From: an uncultured Lachnospiraceae bacterium
GTDB lineage: Bacteria > Bacillota > Clostridia > Lachnospirales > Lachnospiraceae
Assembly: GCA_910585295.1 (NCBI GenBank)
Contig: CAJUDE010000009.1
Span: forward strand, 1-42,201
Direction of reading: 5' to 3'
Length of the DNA stretch: 42,201 nucleotides
Shown: one piece after another, positions 23,796 through 32,201 of the stretch
How the letters are laid out: every line of letters begins with the position of its first letter
Numbering within the stretch: the first letter of the stretch is position 1
Translations under genes and position numbers: made by a program
Notes under the pieces: model-generated
Databases searched by the model: none
What the model was told of the DNA's origin: nothing
What the model saw: only the letters and a program-made list of their open reading frames with translations

Positions 23796-24568
23796 AAGTA
23801 ATTATTTTGGCAGGGGGCTTGCCAAGCACATTGATAGAAGAGGATGAGAAAATGCCAAAGCCCATGGCGGAGGTTGGCGGGAGGCCGTTGTTATGGCATA
23901 TCATGAAGCAATATTCCAGCTATGGGTTTCGTGACTTTATGGTCTGTACCGGGTATAAAGGGGAAGTGATTAAAGATTATTTTATGAACTTTTATATCTA
24001 CCAGTCAGACATTACTGTGGATTTACAGACCAATGAGGTGGAGATACACAGGAAACAGACGGAGGACTGGAAAGTGTCCGTGATAGACACGGGGCTGAAT
24101 TCCACTGTGGTGCAGCGGCTGTACCAAATGAGGGATTATATTGACAAGGAACCCGTCTTGGCAACTTATGGGGATTGCTTATCAAATATTGATATCAGTG
24201 AGATGGTAAGGCAGCACAAAGAGTCCAGGGCCATTGCTACCTTTGCGCTGGCGCACCCAACCGGGCGTAATGAGATACTTTCGCTGAATGAAGATGGTTC
24301 CTATGAGGGGGTGAAAGCGGCAGGAAATAATGAAGACGCCTGGGTGAATGCCTGCAGCATGGTATTGGAGCCAGGCGCATTCCGGTATTTTGACCCGTAT
24401 TTCCCCAGCCAGGCGGCTAATTTGATGGAGCGGGTGGCGCAGGAGGAGACGGTGCAGACATACCGGCACCATGGGTTCTGGTCGCCAGTGGAGACAATCC
24501 GTGATAAGACATGGCTGGAAACCCTCTGGGAGCAGGGCAGGGCGCCGTGGAAGGTCTGGGAGGGCTGA
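23792..24568 (+). CDS. Divergent RfbF-like sugar nucleotidyltransferase, key motifs altered
   Basis: A 258-aa protein of the glucose-1-phosphate cytidylyltransferase fold and length, clearly related to the canonical RfbF at 27644. Three sites differ from that copy: the GGKGTR-type loop is GGLPSTLIEEDE, YGDGVSDV is YGDCLSNI, and GFWSPMDN is GFWSPVET. The second and third include or adjoin metal-binding aspartates in characterised RfbF. It may have lost catalysis, be regulatory, or accept another sugar phosphate. Retained parts include KPMAEVGGRPLLWHIM and VSVIDTGLNS. GTG start with GGAGGTG upstream, overlapping the C-methyltransferase stop. Confidence 0.8.
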   Translation: MKVIILAGGLPSTLIEEDEKMPKPMAEVGGRPLLWHIMKQYSSYGFRDFMVCTGYKGEVIKDYFMNFYIYQSDITVDLQTNEVEIHRKQTEDWKVSVIDTGLNSTVVQRLYQMRDYIDKEPVLATYGDCLSNIDISEMVRQHKESRAIATFALAHPTGRNEILSLNEDGSYEGVKAAGNNEDAWVNACSMVLEPGAFRYFDPYFPSQAANLMERVAQEETVQTYRHHGFWSPVETIRDKTWLETLWEQGRAPWKVWEG

Positions 24569-24613
24569 CCGTTACGGCGCTTTTTACATAGTTATCGGAA
24601 CATGGCTGGTTTA

Positions 24614-24660
24614 TTCCCGCGAGCAATGAGCCAAGCAGCCGCGCTCGCGCGGATATTTGG
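24614..24660 (+). repeat. 47-bp dispersed hairpin repeat, copy 2
   Basis: Matches 6035-6081 at 44 of 47 positions. The arms CCGCGAGC and GCTCGCGCGG can form 8 bp with a 2-base bulge. The differences from copy 1 within the inner stem keep pairing as RNA (A-U becomes G-U, G-C becomes G-U); the third falls in the bulge. It lies in the 257-base gap upstream of the AAA/PD-(D/E)XK gene. Confidence 0.8.
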
Positions 24661-24675
24661 AGAAATAGAAAATGT

Positions 24676-24704
24676 TTGTGTTATGCCGCATTTTTTATTA
24701 TACT
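24676..24704 (+). promoter_or_regulatory. Possible sigma-A-type promoter for the AAA/nuclease-like gene
   Basis: TTGTGT (24676-24681), a 17-base spacer and TATACT (24699-24704), about 120 bases before ATG 24826. The -10 matches 5 of 6 and the -35 only 3 of 6. A separate promoter would fit an inserted gene. Confidence 0.4.
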
Positions 24705-24825
24705 AGAAAGGGGAGTAAGGATTACAGCAGAAGGTTTGCGGAGGGCGTATGGGGAAATTTTGGTAAGAATTGCGAAGTGGAGGCAATGGCGTAATAAGGG
24801 CAGATTGGTTAAGGGAGTGGTACCT

Positions 24826-26523
24826 ATGGCGAGGACGGCAGGAATTGGGCTTCAAGACTTTGAAGAAATCAGGATAAAGGATAATTTCTATGTGGATAAG
24901 ACTGGGTTTATCAAGGAATGGTGGGAAGCCAATGACAGCGTTACATTAATTGCCCGTCCCAGGCGGTTTGGCAAAACGCTTGCCATAAGTATGGTGGAGA
25001 AGTTTTTTTCTGTTGCATATGCAGGCAGGCATGGGCTGTTTGAAGGGCTTACTGTCTGGGAAGATGGAAAATACCAGAGCCTTCAAGGAACCTACCCTGT
25101 GATATCATTTAGTTTTGCAGGGGTGAAGGAGACTTCCTTTCAGGAAGCAAGGAAGAATATTTGCTATATGATTGAAGAGCAGTATAACAGATATGGTTTT
25201 TTGCTGGATGGGAATGTATTGAATGAAAAAGAGAAAAAGTTTTTCCATAGCGTTTCGCCAGATATGGAGGATTATGCGGCGTCTTCCGCTTTACGGGCAT
25301 TGTCTAGTTACCTTAGCCGGTTTTATGGGAAAAAAGTGATTATTCTGTTGGATGAATACGACACACCCATGCAGGAAGCTTATTTCTATGGATACTGGGA
25401 AGAACTCTCAGAATTTATCCGGGGGATTTTCCACTCTACATTTAAATCCAACCCATGGCTGGAACGTGCAATTATGACAGGGATTACCAGAGTAGGCAAA
25501 GAATCAATTTTTTCTGACTTAAATAACCTAAAAGTTGTCACGGCGACATCCGATGAGTATGCAGAATATTTTGGTTTTACAGAGCAAGAAGTTTTCTGCG
25601 CTTTGGAAGAATATGGGTTATCTGGACAGAAGCAAAAGGTAAAACGCTGGTATGATGGGTTTGTCTTTGGCAAAAAGGCAGATATCTATAACCCATGGTC
25701 TATCCTTAATTTCCTAAATACAGGGAAATTAGCCGCCTATTGGGCAAATACCAGCTCCAACAGCCTGGCGGGGAAATTGGTGCAGCAGGCTGGCAGGGAA
25801 GTGAAAAAATCCTTTGAGCTTCTATTGCGCGGGGAGCATTTATTTGTGCCAATTGACGAGCAGGTTGTGTATAACCAATTAGATAGGAATGAATATGCCA
25901 TCTGGAGCTTGTTCCTTGCAAGCGGCTATTTGAAAGCGTTAAGTTATGAGGAATATGGTTCCTGCGAAGGCTCCATGCCAAGGTATGAGCTGGCGGTGAC
26001 AAACTATGAAGTGAGGGTTATGTTTGAAAATATTGTCCGCGGGTGGTTTTGCGGCAATATTTCAGATTATAATGATTTTATTCAGGCGCTGCTGCAGGGG
26101 AACGTAAATGCAATGAATGAATATATGAACCGGGTGAGCTGTGAGACATTCAGCTATTTTGACACAGGGAAGCATCCATCGAAGGCGGCGGAGCCAGAGC
26201 GGTTTTACCATGGGTTTGTCCTAGGATTAATGGTGGAATTGAGGGATTTGTATGCAATTACCTCTAACCGGGAAAGCGGGTTTGGAAGGTATGACGTCCT
26301 GCTGGAACCCAAAAACCAGGGGGAAGATGCAATGATTTTGGAATTTAAAGTACAGGATACAGGGAGTGAAAAGAGCCTGGAAGATACGGTGCAGGCTGCT
26401 TTGGGGCAGATAGAAAAGAAGGGCTATGCTGCAGCATTGACGGCGAAAGGGATACCCCAAAAGCATATCCGAAAATATGGATTTGCGTTTTGCGGCAAGC
26501 AAGTCTTAATTGGCACAAGTTAA
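24826..26523 (+). CDS. AAA-ATPase-like protein with C-terminal PD-(D/E)XK nuclease-like domain
   Basis: A 565-aa protein of the AAA-ATPase-like/PDDEXK family that is often expanded in gut anaerobes. Marks are GLQDFEEIRIKDNFYVDKT near the start, the Walker-A-like RPRRFGKT at about 44-51, IILLDEYDTPMQEA near 170-183 (Walker B), and a C-terminal nuclease core with YDVLLEP and ILEFKVQD (D...ExK) at about 487-510. Function is unknown; suggestions include mobile-element or defence roles. I choose ATG 24826 with AAGGGAGTGG about 6 bases upstream; an in-frame TTG at 24676 is rejected. It has no link to sugar chemistry, interrupts the CDP-sugar genes and sits behind a dispersed repeat, so I regard it as a later insertion. 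Confidence 0.85.
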   Translation: MARTAGIGLQDFEEIRIKDNFYVDKTGFIKEWWEANDSVTLIARPRRFGKTLAISMVEKFFSVAYAGRHGLFEGLTVWEDGKYQSLQGTYPVISFSFAGVKETSFQEARKNICYMIEEQYNRYGFLLDGNVLNEKEKKFFHSVSPDMEDYAASSALRALSSYLSRFYGKKVIILLDEYDTPMQEAYFYGYWEELSEFIRGIFHSTFKSNPWLERAIMTGITRVGKESIFSDLNNLKVVTATSDEYAEYFGFTEQEVFCALEEYGLSGQKQKVKRWYDGFVFGKKADIYNPWSILNFLNTGKLAAYWANTSSNSLAGKLVQQAGREVKKSFELLLRGEHLFVPIDEQVVYNQLDRNEYAIWSLFLASGYLKALSYEEYGSCEGSMPRYELAVTNYEVRVMFENIVRGWFCGNISDYNDFIQALLQGNVNAMNEYMNRVSCETFSYFDTGKHPSKAAEPERFYHGFVLGLMVELRDLYAITSNRESGFGRYDVLLEPKNQGEDAMILEFKVQDTGSEKSLEDTVQAALGQIEKKGYAAALTAKGIPQKHIRKYGFAFCGKQVLIGTS

Positions 26524-26579
26524 ACAATGATAGGATACCTGGATGGTATAGGGACAAGCAGGAGGCTTCTAAAGATAAC

Positions 26580-27647
26580 ATGTCTGATTTTTTAGAATTT
26601 TTCAAAGGGAAAAAAATATTAATTACAGGGCATACCGGGTTTAAGGGGAGCTGGCTTTGCGCAATGCTAAAGATGGCGGGGGCAGAGGTGGTTGGCTATG
26701 CCTTACAGCCCCCAGAAGGGGAAAACCTTTTTACCTTATCTGGCGCGGGCCAGGGAATAGTTTCGATAGAAGGGGACGTCCGGGATTACCATGGGCTGCA
26801 AGCGGCATTTGAGAAATACCGGCCTGAGCTGGCGGTGCATATGGCGGCGCAGCCTATCGTACGGGAAAGCTATGAAAACCCAGTCTATACCTATGAAACC
26901 AATGTCATGGGGACGGTGAATTTCTTAGAGTGCGTGCGTAAAACGCCGGGCGTGGTATCTGCCTTGAATGTGACGACTGACAAAGTATACGAAAACAGGG
27001 AATGGGAATGGGGGTACCGGGAGACGGACCCACTGGACGGCTACGACCCATATTCTAACAGCAAGTCCTGCTCTGAGCTTGTCACCCACAGCTATAAGAA
27101 ATCTTTTTTGGACGGCATGGGGGTTGCCGTGTCCACGGCAAGGGCAGGCAACGTGATTGGCGGCGGCGATTTTGCCAAAGACCGGATTATCCCAGACTGT
27201 ATCCGCGCTGCTTTGGCAGGCGAGGCGGTTGCCATTAGGAACCCGTATTCCATCCGTCCCTTCCAGCATGTGCTGGAACCTTTGGCTGCATACTTAATGA
27301 TTTTACAAAGCCAGGCAAAATCCCCGGAAAAACAAGGGTATTATAATGTTGGCCCTGAGGAGCAGGACTGCGTTTCCACTGGCAGGCTGGCGGATATTTT
27401 CTGCCGTTGTTGGGGGGATGGGGCTTCCTGGGACAATGTTTCTGTTGAAGGCCCCCATGAGGCGGCTTTTTTAAAGCTGGACTGCTCAAAACTGAAAGGG
27501 CAAATTGGCTGGAAGCCCAAGTGGCATATCGGGCAGGCTGTGGAAAAGACGGTAGAATGGGCCAGGGTTTACCAAAGCCATGGGGATGTCAGGGCATGTA
27601 TGGAACAACAGATCAAAGAATTTATGGCAGAAGAGCAGAGAATATGA
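26580..27647 (+). CDS. rfbG: CDP-glucose 4,6-dehydratase
   Basis: A 355-aa extended SDR, close to the 359 aa of Salmonella RfbG. The cofactor motif is ITGHTGFKGSWL; the active site contains NVTTDKVYEN and YSNSK (YxxxK); ARAGNVIGGGDF and DRIIPDC are typical of CDP-glucose dehydratases. It converts CDP-glucose to CDP-4-keto-6-deoxyglucose. The start is ATG 26580; AGGAGG (26560-26565) is 14 bases upstream, longer than ideal, but no better in-frame start exists. The stop overlaps the ATG of rfbF (ATGA), so the two enzymes are made together, in the reverse of the reaction order. Confidence 0.92.
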   Translation: MSDFLEFFKGKKILITGHTGFKGSWLCAMLKMAGAEVVGYALQPPEGENLFTLSGAGQGIVSIEGDVRDYHGLQAAFEKYRPELAVHMAAQPIVRESYENPVYTYETNVMGTVNFLECVRKTPGVVSALNVTTDKVYENREWEWGYRETDPLDGYDPYSNSKSCSELVTHSYKKSFLDGMGVAVSTARAGNVIGGGDFAKDRIIPDCIRAALAGEAVAIRNPYSIRPFQHVLEPLAAYLMILQSQAKSPEKQGYYNVGPEEQDCVSTGRLADIFCRCWGDGASWDNVSVEGPHEAAFLKLDCSKLKGQIGWKPKWHIGQAVEKTVEWARVYQSHGDVRACMEQQIKEFMAEEQRI

Positions 27648-28414
27648 AAGTAGTGATTTTAGCAGGCGGGAAGGGGACCAGAATCAGCGAAGAATCCAGG
27701 CTGCGCCCCAAGCCTATGGTGGAAATTGGCGGCAAGCCCATACTGTGGCATATTATGCGGCAATATGCGTCCTTTGGGTTCCAGGAATTTGTGGTATGCT
27801 GTGGGTATAAAGGGCATATGATCAAAGAATATTTTGTAAACTATTACCGGCATAACAGCCAGGTGGAAATCCATTTACAGAACCAGAAGGCGCAGGTGTT
27901 AGAAGGCAACAGCGAGCCATGGAAGGTGACGTTAGTAAATACTGGGCTTGAAACGTTAACGGCTGGAAGGGTTTTAAGGGCCAGGGAATACATAGGGGAA
28001 GAGCCGTTTTTACTGACGTATGGCGACGGGGTGTCCGACGTCAATATCCAAGAATTGGTTCAGTTCCATAAAAGGCAGAAACGTATAGCGACGATATCCA
28101 CCATTCAGCCAGAAGGGCGATTTGGCGCGCTGTGCCTGGATGCAGCAGGGGAATCTGTCACTGGCTTTCGGGAGAAGGCCAGGGAAGACCAGCCCTGGGT
28201 CAACATTGGGTTTATGGTGATGGAGCCGGAAGTATACCAGTACCTTGGGGATGGAAGCGAGATGCTGGAGCGGGGGCCATTTGAAAAACTTGCCGCGGAC
28301 GGTGAGATGGCAGCATACAAGCACAAGGGGTTTTGGTCCCCCATGGACAATATGCACGACAGGGAGTATCTGGAGAATTTGTGGGATACCCAAAAGGCGC
28401 CTTGGAAGGTTTAA
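27644..28414 (+). CDS. rfbF: Glucose-1-phosphate cytidylyltransferase
   Basis: A 256-aa enzyme with intact family motifs: ILAGGKGTRISEES at the N-terminus, KPMVEIGGKPILWHIM, VVCCGYKGHMIKEYF, YGDGVSDV and GFWSPMDNMHDREYL. It makes CDP-glucose from CTP and glucose-1-phosphate, the first committed step toward CDP-3,6-dideoxyhexoses. The start is ATG 27644, overlapping the rfbG stop. The window also holds a divergent paralogue at 23792 in which several of these motifs are altered. Confidence 0.93.
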   Translation: MKVVILAGGKGTRISEESRLRPKPMVEIGGKPILWHIMRQYASFGFQEFVVCCGYKGHMIKEYFVNYYRHNSQVEIHLQNQKAQVLEGNSEPWKVTLVNTGLETLTAGRVLRAREYIGEEPFLLTYGDGVSDVNIQELVQFHKRQKRIATISTIQPEGRFGALCLDAAGESVTGFREKAREDQPWVNIGFMVMEPEVYQYLGDGSEMLERGPFEKLAADGEMAAYKHKGFWSPMDNMHDREYLENLWDTQKAPWKV

Positions 28415-28430
28415 GGGTACGGAGGTCTGA

Positions 28431-29651
28431 ATGGAAAAAATAAAAATCTATACAATTACCCATAAAAAGTTCACATGCCCCAGGGACACGATTTACCACC
28501 CGCTCCATGTAGGGCATGCCCTAGCTAAAGATTTGGGGTATCCTGGGGATGACGTTGGGGAGAATATTTCCGAAAAAAATTGTTATTACAGTGAATTGAC
28601 AGGGCTGTATTGGATCTGGAAAAATGAAAAAGACGCAGAGTATTTGGGGCTATGCCATTATCGGCGGTATTTTGTGAACCAGGATGGGTTTACCATGAAT
28701 GAAACCGAATATATGGATATCTTGTCAAAGCATGATGTGATTGTCTCCTGCCCCCGGATGGTGGAGGGGAGTTATTACGAAGAGTATAAAAGCGCCCATT
28801 CCATTGAAAACCTTGAGAAAACAGGGGAAGTCCTCCGTGAACTGTTCCCGGATTATGCAGAGGATTTTGCGCAGGTGGTCCATGGGAAAAAACTGTATAT
28901 CGGCAATTTATTTGCGGCTCCAAGGAAGCTGTTTTGCGCTTATGCAGAATGGCTCTTTGCCATTTTTTTTGAACTGGAAAAACGCATTGACGTGGATTCT
29001 TATGATGAATACCATAAAAGGGTGTTTGGGTTTTTGGCGGAGGAACTCCTTATGGTATGGGTACGCCACAATAAGCTGGATTATTATGAATGCAGGTTTG
29101 GCTGTACCCAGGAAAAAGCTGAAACATTGGAGTTAAAGCACAAGCTCAGGGAATTGGTGGCTCAGCAGAAGTTTACAGAGGCAAGGGAATGGTTTTATGG
29201 CACATTAGAAAAGCGGCCGGACGTGGTGTTGGAGGTGTCAGATATTTCCCAGGAATTAGAGCCAATGATACAGATTATCCATACATGCGAGCAGGAACAG
29301 GCGCTTGGGCTGCCCTGTATGGCTGAATTGTCTTTGGACTTGAATGTGCTGCTGACCCATCATAAGGTCTTAAAGCAGATTATATGGAATATTTCCTGCG
29401 GGGCGGAGAGCGAAAAGGAAATCTCTTACCTGATAGATTCCCATGCGTCCTGGGCTGCTATTATGATGGTATTGCTGAACCAACCGGAATATGGCGGGCA
29501 GTTAGTCCCATTGCTGAACCGGCTGGCGGAAGTCTTTTACGGGCATGGGGCTTATGGGAACGCCGGGGCATTTTTGGAACAGGCGCTGCAGCGTGAGCCG
29601 GATAACCCAAAGACATTGGAGAATGTAAGAAAAATGGCAGGGGAAGGGTAA
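28431..29651 (+). CDS. DUF4422 glycosyltransferase-like protein with C-terminal helical repeats
   Basis: A 406-aa protein. The N-terminal 220 or so residues match the DUF4422 pattern found in polysaccharide clusters: IYTITHKKF at the start, ENISEKNCYYSELTGLYWIWKN, YLGLCHYRRYF near 65-75, and a GNLFAAPRKLFCAYAEWLF segment near 163-181. The C-terminal half is helical and ends with a TPR-like repeat (NAGAFLEQALQREPDN). DUF4422 proteins are regarded as probable glycosyltransferases. A T8 run at 28963-28970 lies in the coding region. It follows rfbF by 16 bases, so it may use the CDP-dideoxyhexose. Confidence 0.78.
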   Translation: MEKIKIYTITHKKFTCPRDTIYHPLHVGHALAKDLGYPGDDVGENISEKNCYYSELTGLYWIWKNEKDAEYLGLCHYRRYFVNQDGFTMNETEYMDILSKHDVIVSCPRMVEGSYYEEYKSAHSIENLEKTGEVLRELFPDYAEDFAQVVHGKKLYIGNLFAAPRKLFCAYAEWLFAIFFELEKRIDVDSYDEYHKRVFGFLAEELLMVWVRHNKLDYYECRFGCTQEKAETLELKHKLRELVAQQKFTEAREWFYGTLEKRPDVVLEVSDISQELEPMIQIIHTCEQEQALGLPCMAELSLDLNVLLTHHKVLKQIIWNISCGAESEKEISYLIDSHASWAAIMMVLLNQPEYGGQLVPLLNRLAEVFYGHGAYGNAGAFLEQALQREPDNPKTLENVRKMAGEG

Positions 29652-29655
29652 AGGC

Positions 29656-30849
29656 ATGGCAGAAAAGGTATTGGTATTAGAGCATAAATCCTTTGGCATG
29701 GTGGATGCGATAGAGGCATTCCGGGAAAATGGGTATGAGGTCCATACGTTTTCCCATCAGGATTTATATGAACATAACAGCGAAGGCTTTGACAGGGCGT
29801 TTGAAGAAGCTATTGGGGCATGTTTCCCAGACTATGTATTTTCTTTGAACTATTACCCTATTTTGTCCAAAAACTGCAACAGACACAATATAAAATATAT
29901 TTCCCTGGTGTATGACAGCCCGCTTATTGCATTATACACTTATACGGTTATATTTCCCTGCAATTATATTTTCCTTTTTGACAGCGCCATGTACCTGGAA
30001 TTTAAAAAAGAGCATATTGACACCGTGTACTATATGCCCCTTCCAGTTAATGCAGCGCGTTATAGCCGCATGCAGTTATCGGATATTGGCGAAGAGGCAA
30101 GGGAATATTTAAGCGGCGAGGTGTCCTTTGTAGGGGCTTTGTACAATGAATCCCATAACCTTTATGACAGGAAAGCGGCAGAGATGCCGGAGTATACCAG
30201 AGGTTACCTGGAGGGCATTATGGCAGCCCAGCGGAACGTATATGGCTATTATTTTGTGCAGGAGCTTCTTAAGCCTGAGATTGTGGAGTCCTGGAATAAG
30301 GTCAGCCCATATGAGCCTGCGGCGGACAGCGTGGCCACTCGGGAATATGTGTATGCCCACTATTTTCTAGCCAGGAAGATTACGGAGCTGGAGCGGGCGG
30401 AACTGTTAAAAAGCGTTTCGGAGCGTTTTGCATTGTCATTGTTTACCCACAAGGAACCTGCTGACATGCCGCATGCGCTATTTAAAGGCGCCATTGATTA
30501 TTATGATGTGATGCCTTATGTTTTTAAAGGGAGCAAGATTAATTTAAACATTACCCTGCGCAGCATCCGGTCAGGCATCCCATTGCGGGCGATGGACATT
30601 ATGGGCGCGGGCGGGTTTTTGCTGACGAATTACCAAGAGGATTTCTTACGCCATTTTGAGCCAGGCAGTGATTTTGTTTATTTTACAGATAAATCGGATA
30701 TGCTGGCAAAAATTGATTATTACCTGAGCCATGACAAGGAGCGGGTGGAAATTGCAGCCAATGGGAACCGCAAAGTGAAAGAATTCCACAATTACCCAAG
30801 GGCTGTTAAGGAAATGATGGAAGTTGTAAATGGGCAAGGGACGCAATAA
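29656..30849 (+). CDS. CgeB-like glycosyltransferase
   Basis: A 397-aa protein of the CgeB/DUF3880 plus GT1_2 type. The N-terminal half has VLEHKSFGMVDAIEAFREN and a VYDSPLIALY segment; the C-terminal half has INLNITLRSIRSGIPLRAMD, IMGAGGFLLTNYQEDF and a DKERVEIAANGNRKV end. It is paralogous to the protein at 39534 (LRVWDILGAGGFVLTNYQ) and more distantly related to that at 32198. The donor is unknown; position between rfbF/DUF4422 and rfbH hints at the CDP-sugar route. Confidence 0.82.
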   Translation: MAEKVLVLEHKSFGMVDAIEAFRENGYEVHTFSHQDLYEHNSEGFDRAFEEAIGACFPDYVFSLNYYPILSKNCNRHNIKYISLVYDSPLIALYTYTVIFPCNYIFLFDSAMYLEFKKEHIDTVYYMPLPVNAARYSRMQLSDIGEEAREYLSGEVSFVGALYNESHNLYDRKAAEMPEYTRGYLEGIMAAQRNVYGYYFVQELLKPEIVESWNKVSPYEPAADSVATREYVYAHYFLARKITELERAELLKSVSERFALSLFTHKEPADMPHALFKGAIDYYDVMPYVFKGSKINLNITLRSIRSGIPLRAMDIMGAGGFLLTNYQEDFLRHFEPGSDFVYFTDKSDMLAKIDYYLSHDKERVEIAANGNRKVKEFHNYPRAVKEMMEVVNGQGTQ

Positions 30850-30860
30850 GGAGATAAATT

Positions 30861-32201
30861 ATGTTTGAAAATAAGACTGAGGCAGAGGCAAGGGAAGAAA
30901 TCCTTGGCATGGTGGAAGCATATTATGGGAAATACCACCGCAAGGAGGGAGGATATCAGGAGGGGCAGAAAATCCCTTACGCTTCCAGGGTCTATGACCA
31001 GCAGGAAATGAAAAACCTGGTGGACAGCGCCCTGGAGTTCTGGCTGACTTCCGGGCGGTACACAGGACAATTTGAGGCTGGGCTGGCAGAATATATTGGG
31101 GTGCGCCATTGTTCCCTTGTGAATTCTGGCTCTTCTGCAAACCTGTTGGCGTTTATGGCGCTTACTTCACCACTGCTGGGGGAGCGGAGGGTACGCCCGG
31201 GGGATGAAGTGATTACTGTTGCGGCAGGGTTTCCCACTACGGTAACGCCTTGCATCCAATTTGGCGCAGTCCCAGTGTTTGTGGATGTGTCAATCCCACA
31301 GTATAATATTGATGTAAGCCAATTAGGGCAGGCGCTGTCTGATAAGACAAAGGCAGTGATGGCTGCCCATACCCTGGGCAATCCTTTTGACTTGAAGGCA
31401 GTGCGGGAATTTTGCGATAAGCATGGGCTGTGGCTGATAGAGGATAATTGCGATGCGTTAGGCAGCGAGTACTGCATGGATGGGGAATGGAAAAAAACGG
31501 GTGCGGTTGGGGATATTGGGACCAGCAGCTTCTACCCGCCCCACCATATGACCATGGGGGAGGGGGGAGCCGTGTATACAGACAATGCCCTCCTGCACAA
31601 AATTATCCGCTCCCTCCGGGACTGGGGGCGCGACTGCATGTGCAATTCCGGCCAGGACAATTTGTGCGGGCGGCGCTTTGCCGGGCAGTATGGGGAGCTT
31701 CCGGCGGGGTATGACCATAAATATGTGTACTCCCATTTTGGGTACAACCTGAAAGCCACAGATATGCAGGCGGCGATTGGGTGCGCCCAGTTAAAGAAGC
31801 TTCCGGGGTTTGTAGAGAAAAGAAAAGAAAATTTCGCCCTTTTAAGGGAACTGCTGGCAGGGACAGAAGATAAATTAATCCTCCCTGAAGCCTGCCCAGG
31901 CTCAAAGCCTTCCTGGTTTGGATTTCTAATTACCTGCCGGGAAGGGGCGGATAAAAATAAAATTGTCAGGCATTTGGAAGGGCATGGCATCCAGACTAGG
32001 ATGTTGTTTTCCGGCAACCTAATCAAGCAGCCGTGCTTTGATGGGATGCGGGGCAGCCAGAAAGGGTATCGGATGGTTGGTTCGCTGGAACATACAGACC
32101 AGATTATGGAGCATAGCTTCTGGGTTGGGGTCTATCCAGGCATGGAGCCAGGAATGGTTCAGTATATGGCGAAAATGATCCGGGAGGCAATCGGCGAATG
32201 A
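30861..32201 (+). CDS. rfbH: CDP-4-keto-6-deoxyglucose 3-dehydrase
   Basis: A 446-aa PMP/Fe-S enzyme. The usual PLP lysine is replaced by histidine in FYPPHHMTMGEGG (H228/H229), the hallmark of RfbH/E1, and a cysteine group (DCMCNSGQDNLC followed by GRRF) matches the [2Fe-2S] binding region, with GYDHKYVYSHFGYNLK after it. It removes the C3 hydroxyl of CDP-4-keto-6-deoxyglucose in a 3-deoxygenation requiring a reductase (E3/RfbI). No RfbI is in this window, so electrons must come from an enzyme encoded elsewhere. Stop and next ATG overlap (ATGA). Confidence 0.93.
   Translation: MFENKTEAEAREEILGMVEAYYGKYHRKEGGYQEGQKIPYASRVYDQQEMKNLVDSALEFWLTSGRYTGQFEAGLAEYIGVRHCSLVNSGSSANLLAFMALTSPLLGERRVRPGDEVITVAAGFPTTVTPCIQFGAVPVFVDVSIPQYNIDVSQLGQALSDKTKAVMAAHTLGNPFDLKAVREFCDKHGLWLIEDNCDALGSEYCMDGEWKKTGAVGDIGTSSFYPPHHMTMGEGGAVYTDNALLHKIIRSLRDWGRDCMCNSGQDNLCGRRFAGQYGELPAGYDHKYVYSHFGYNLKATDMQAAIGCAQLKKLPGFVEKRKENFALLRELLAGTEDKLILPEACPGSKPSWFGFLITCREGADKNKIVRHLEGHGIQTRMLFSGNLIKQPCFDGMRGSQKGYRMVGSLEHTDQIMEHSFWVGVYPGMEPGMVQYMAKMIREAIGE

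Noticed and set aside
24676..24825. N-terminal extension of the AAA/nuclease-like protein from a TTG
   Set aside because: Basic low-complexity residues unlike the family's N-terminus; ATG 24826 has a good ribosome binding site and starts at the conserved domain.
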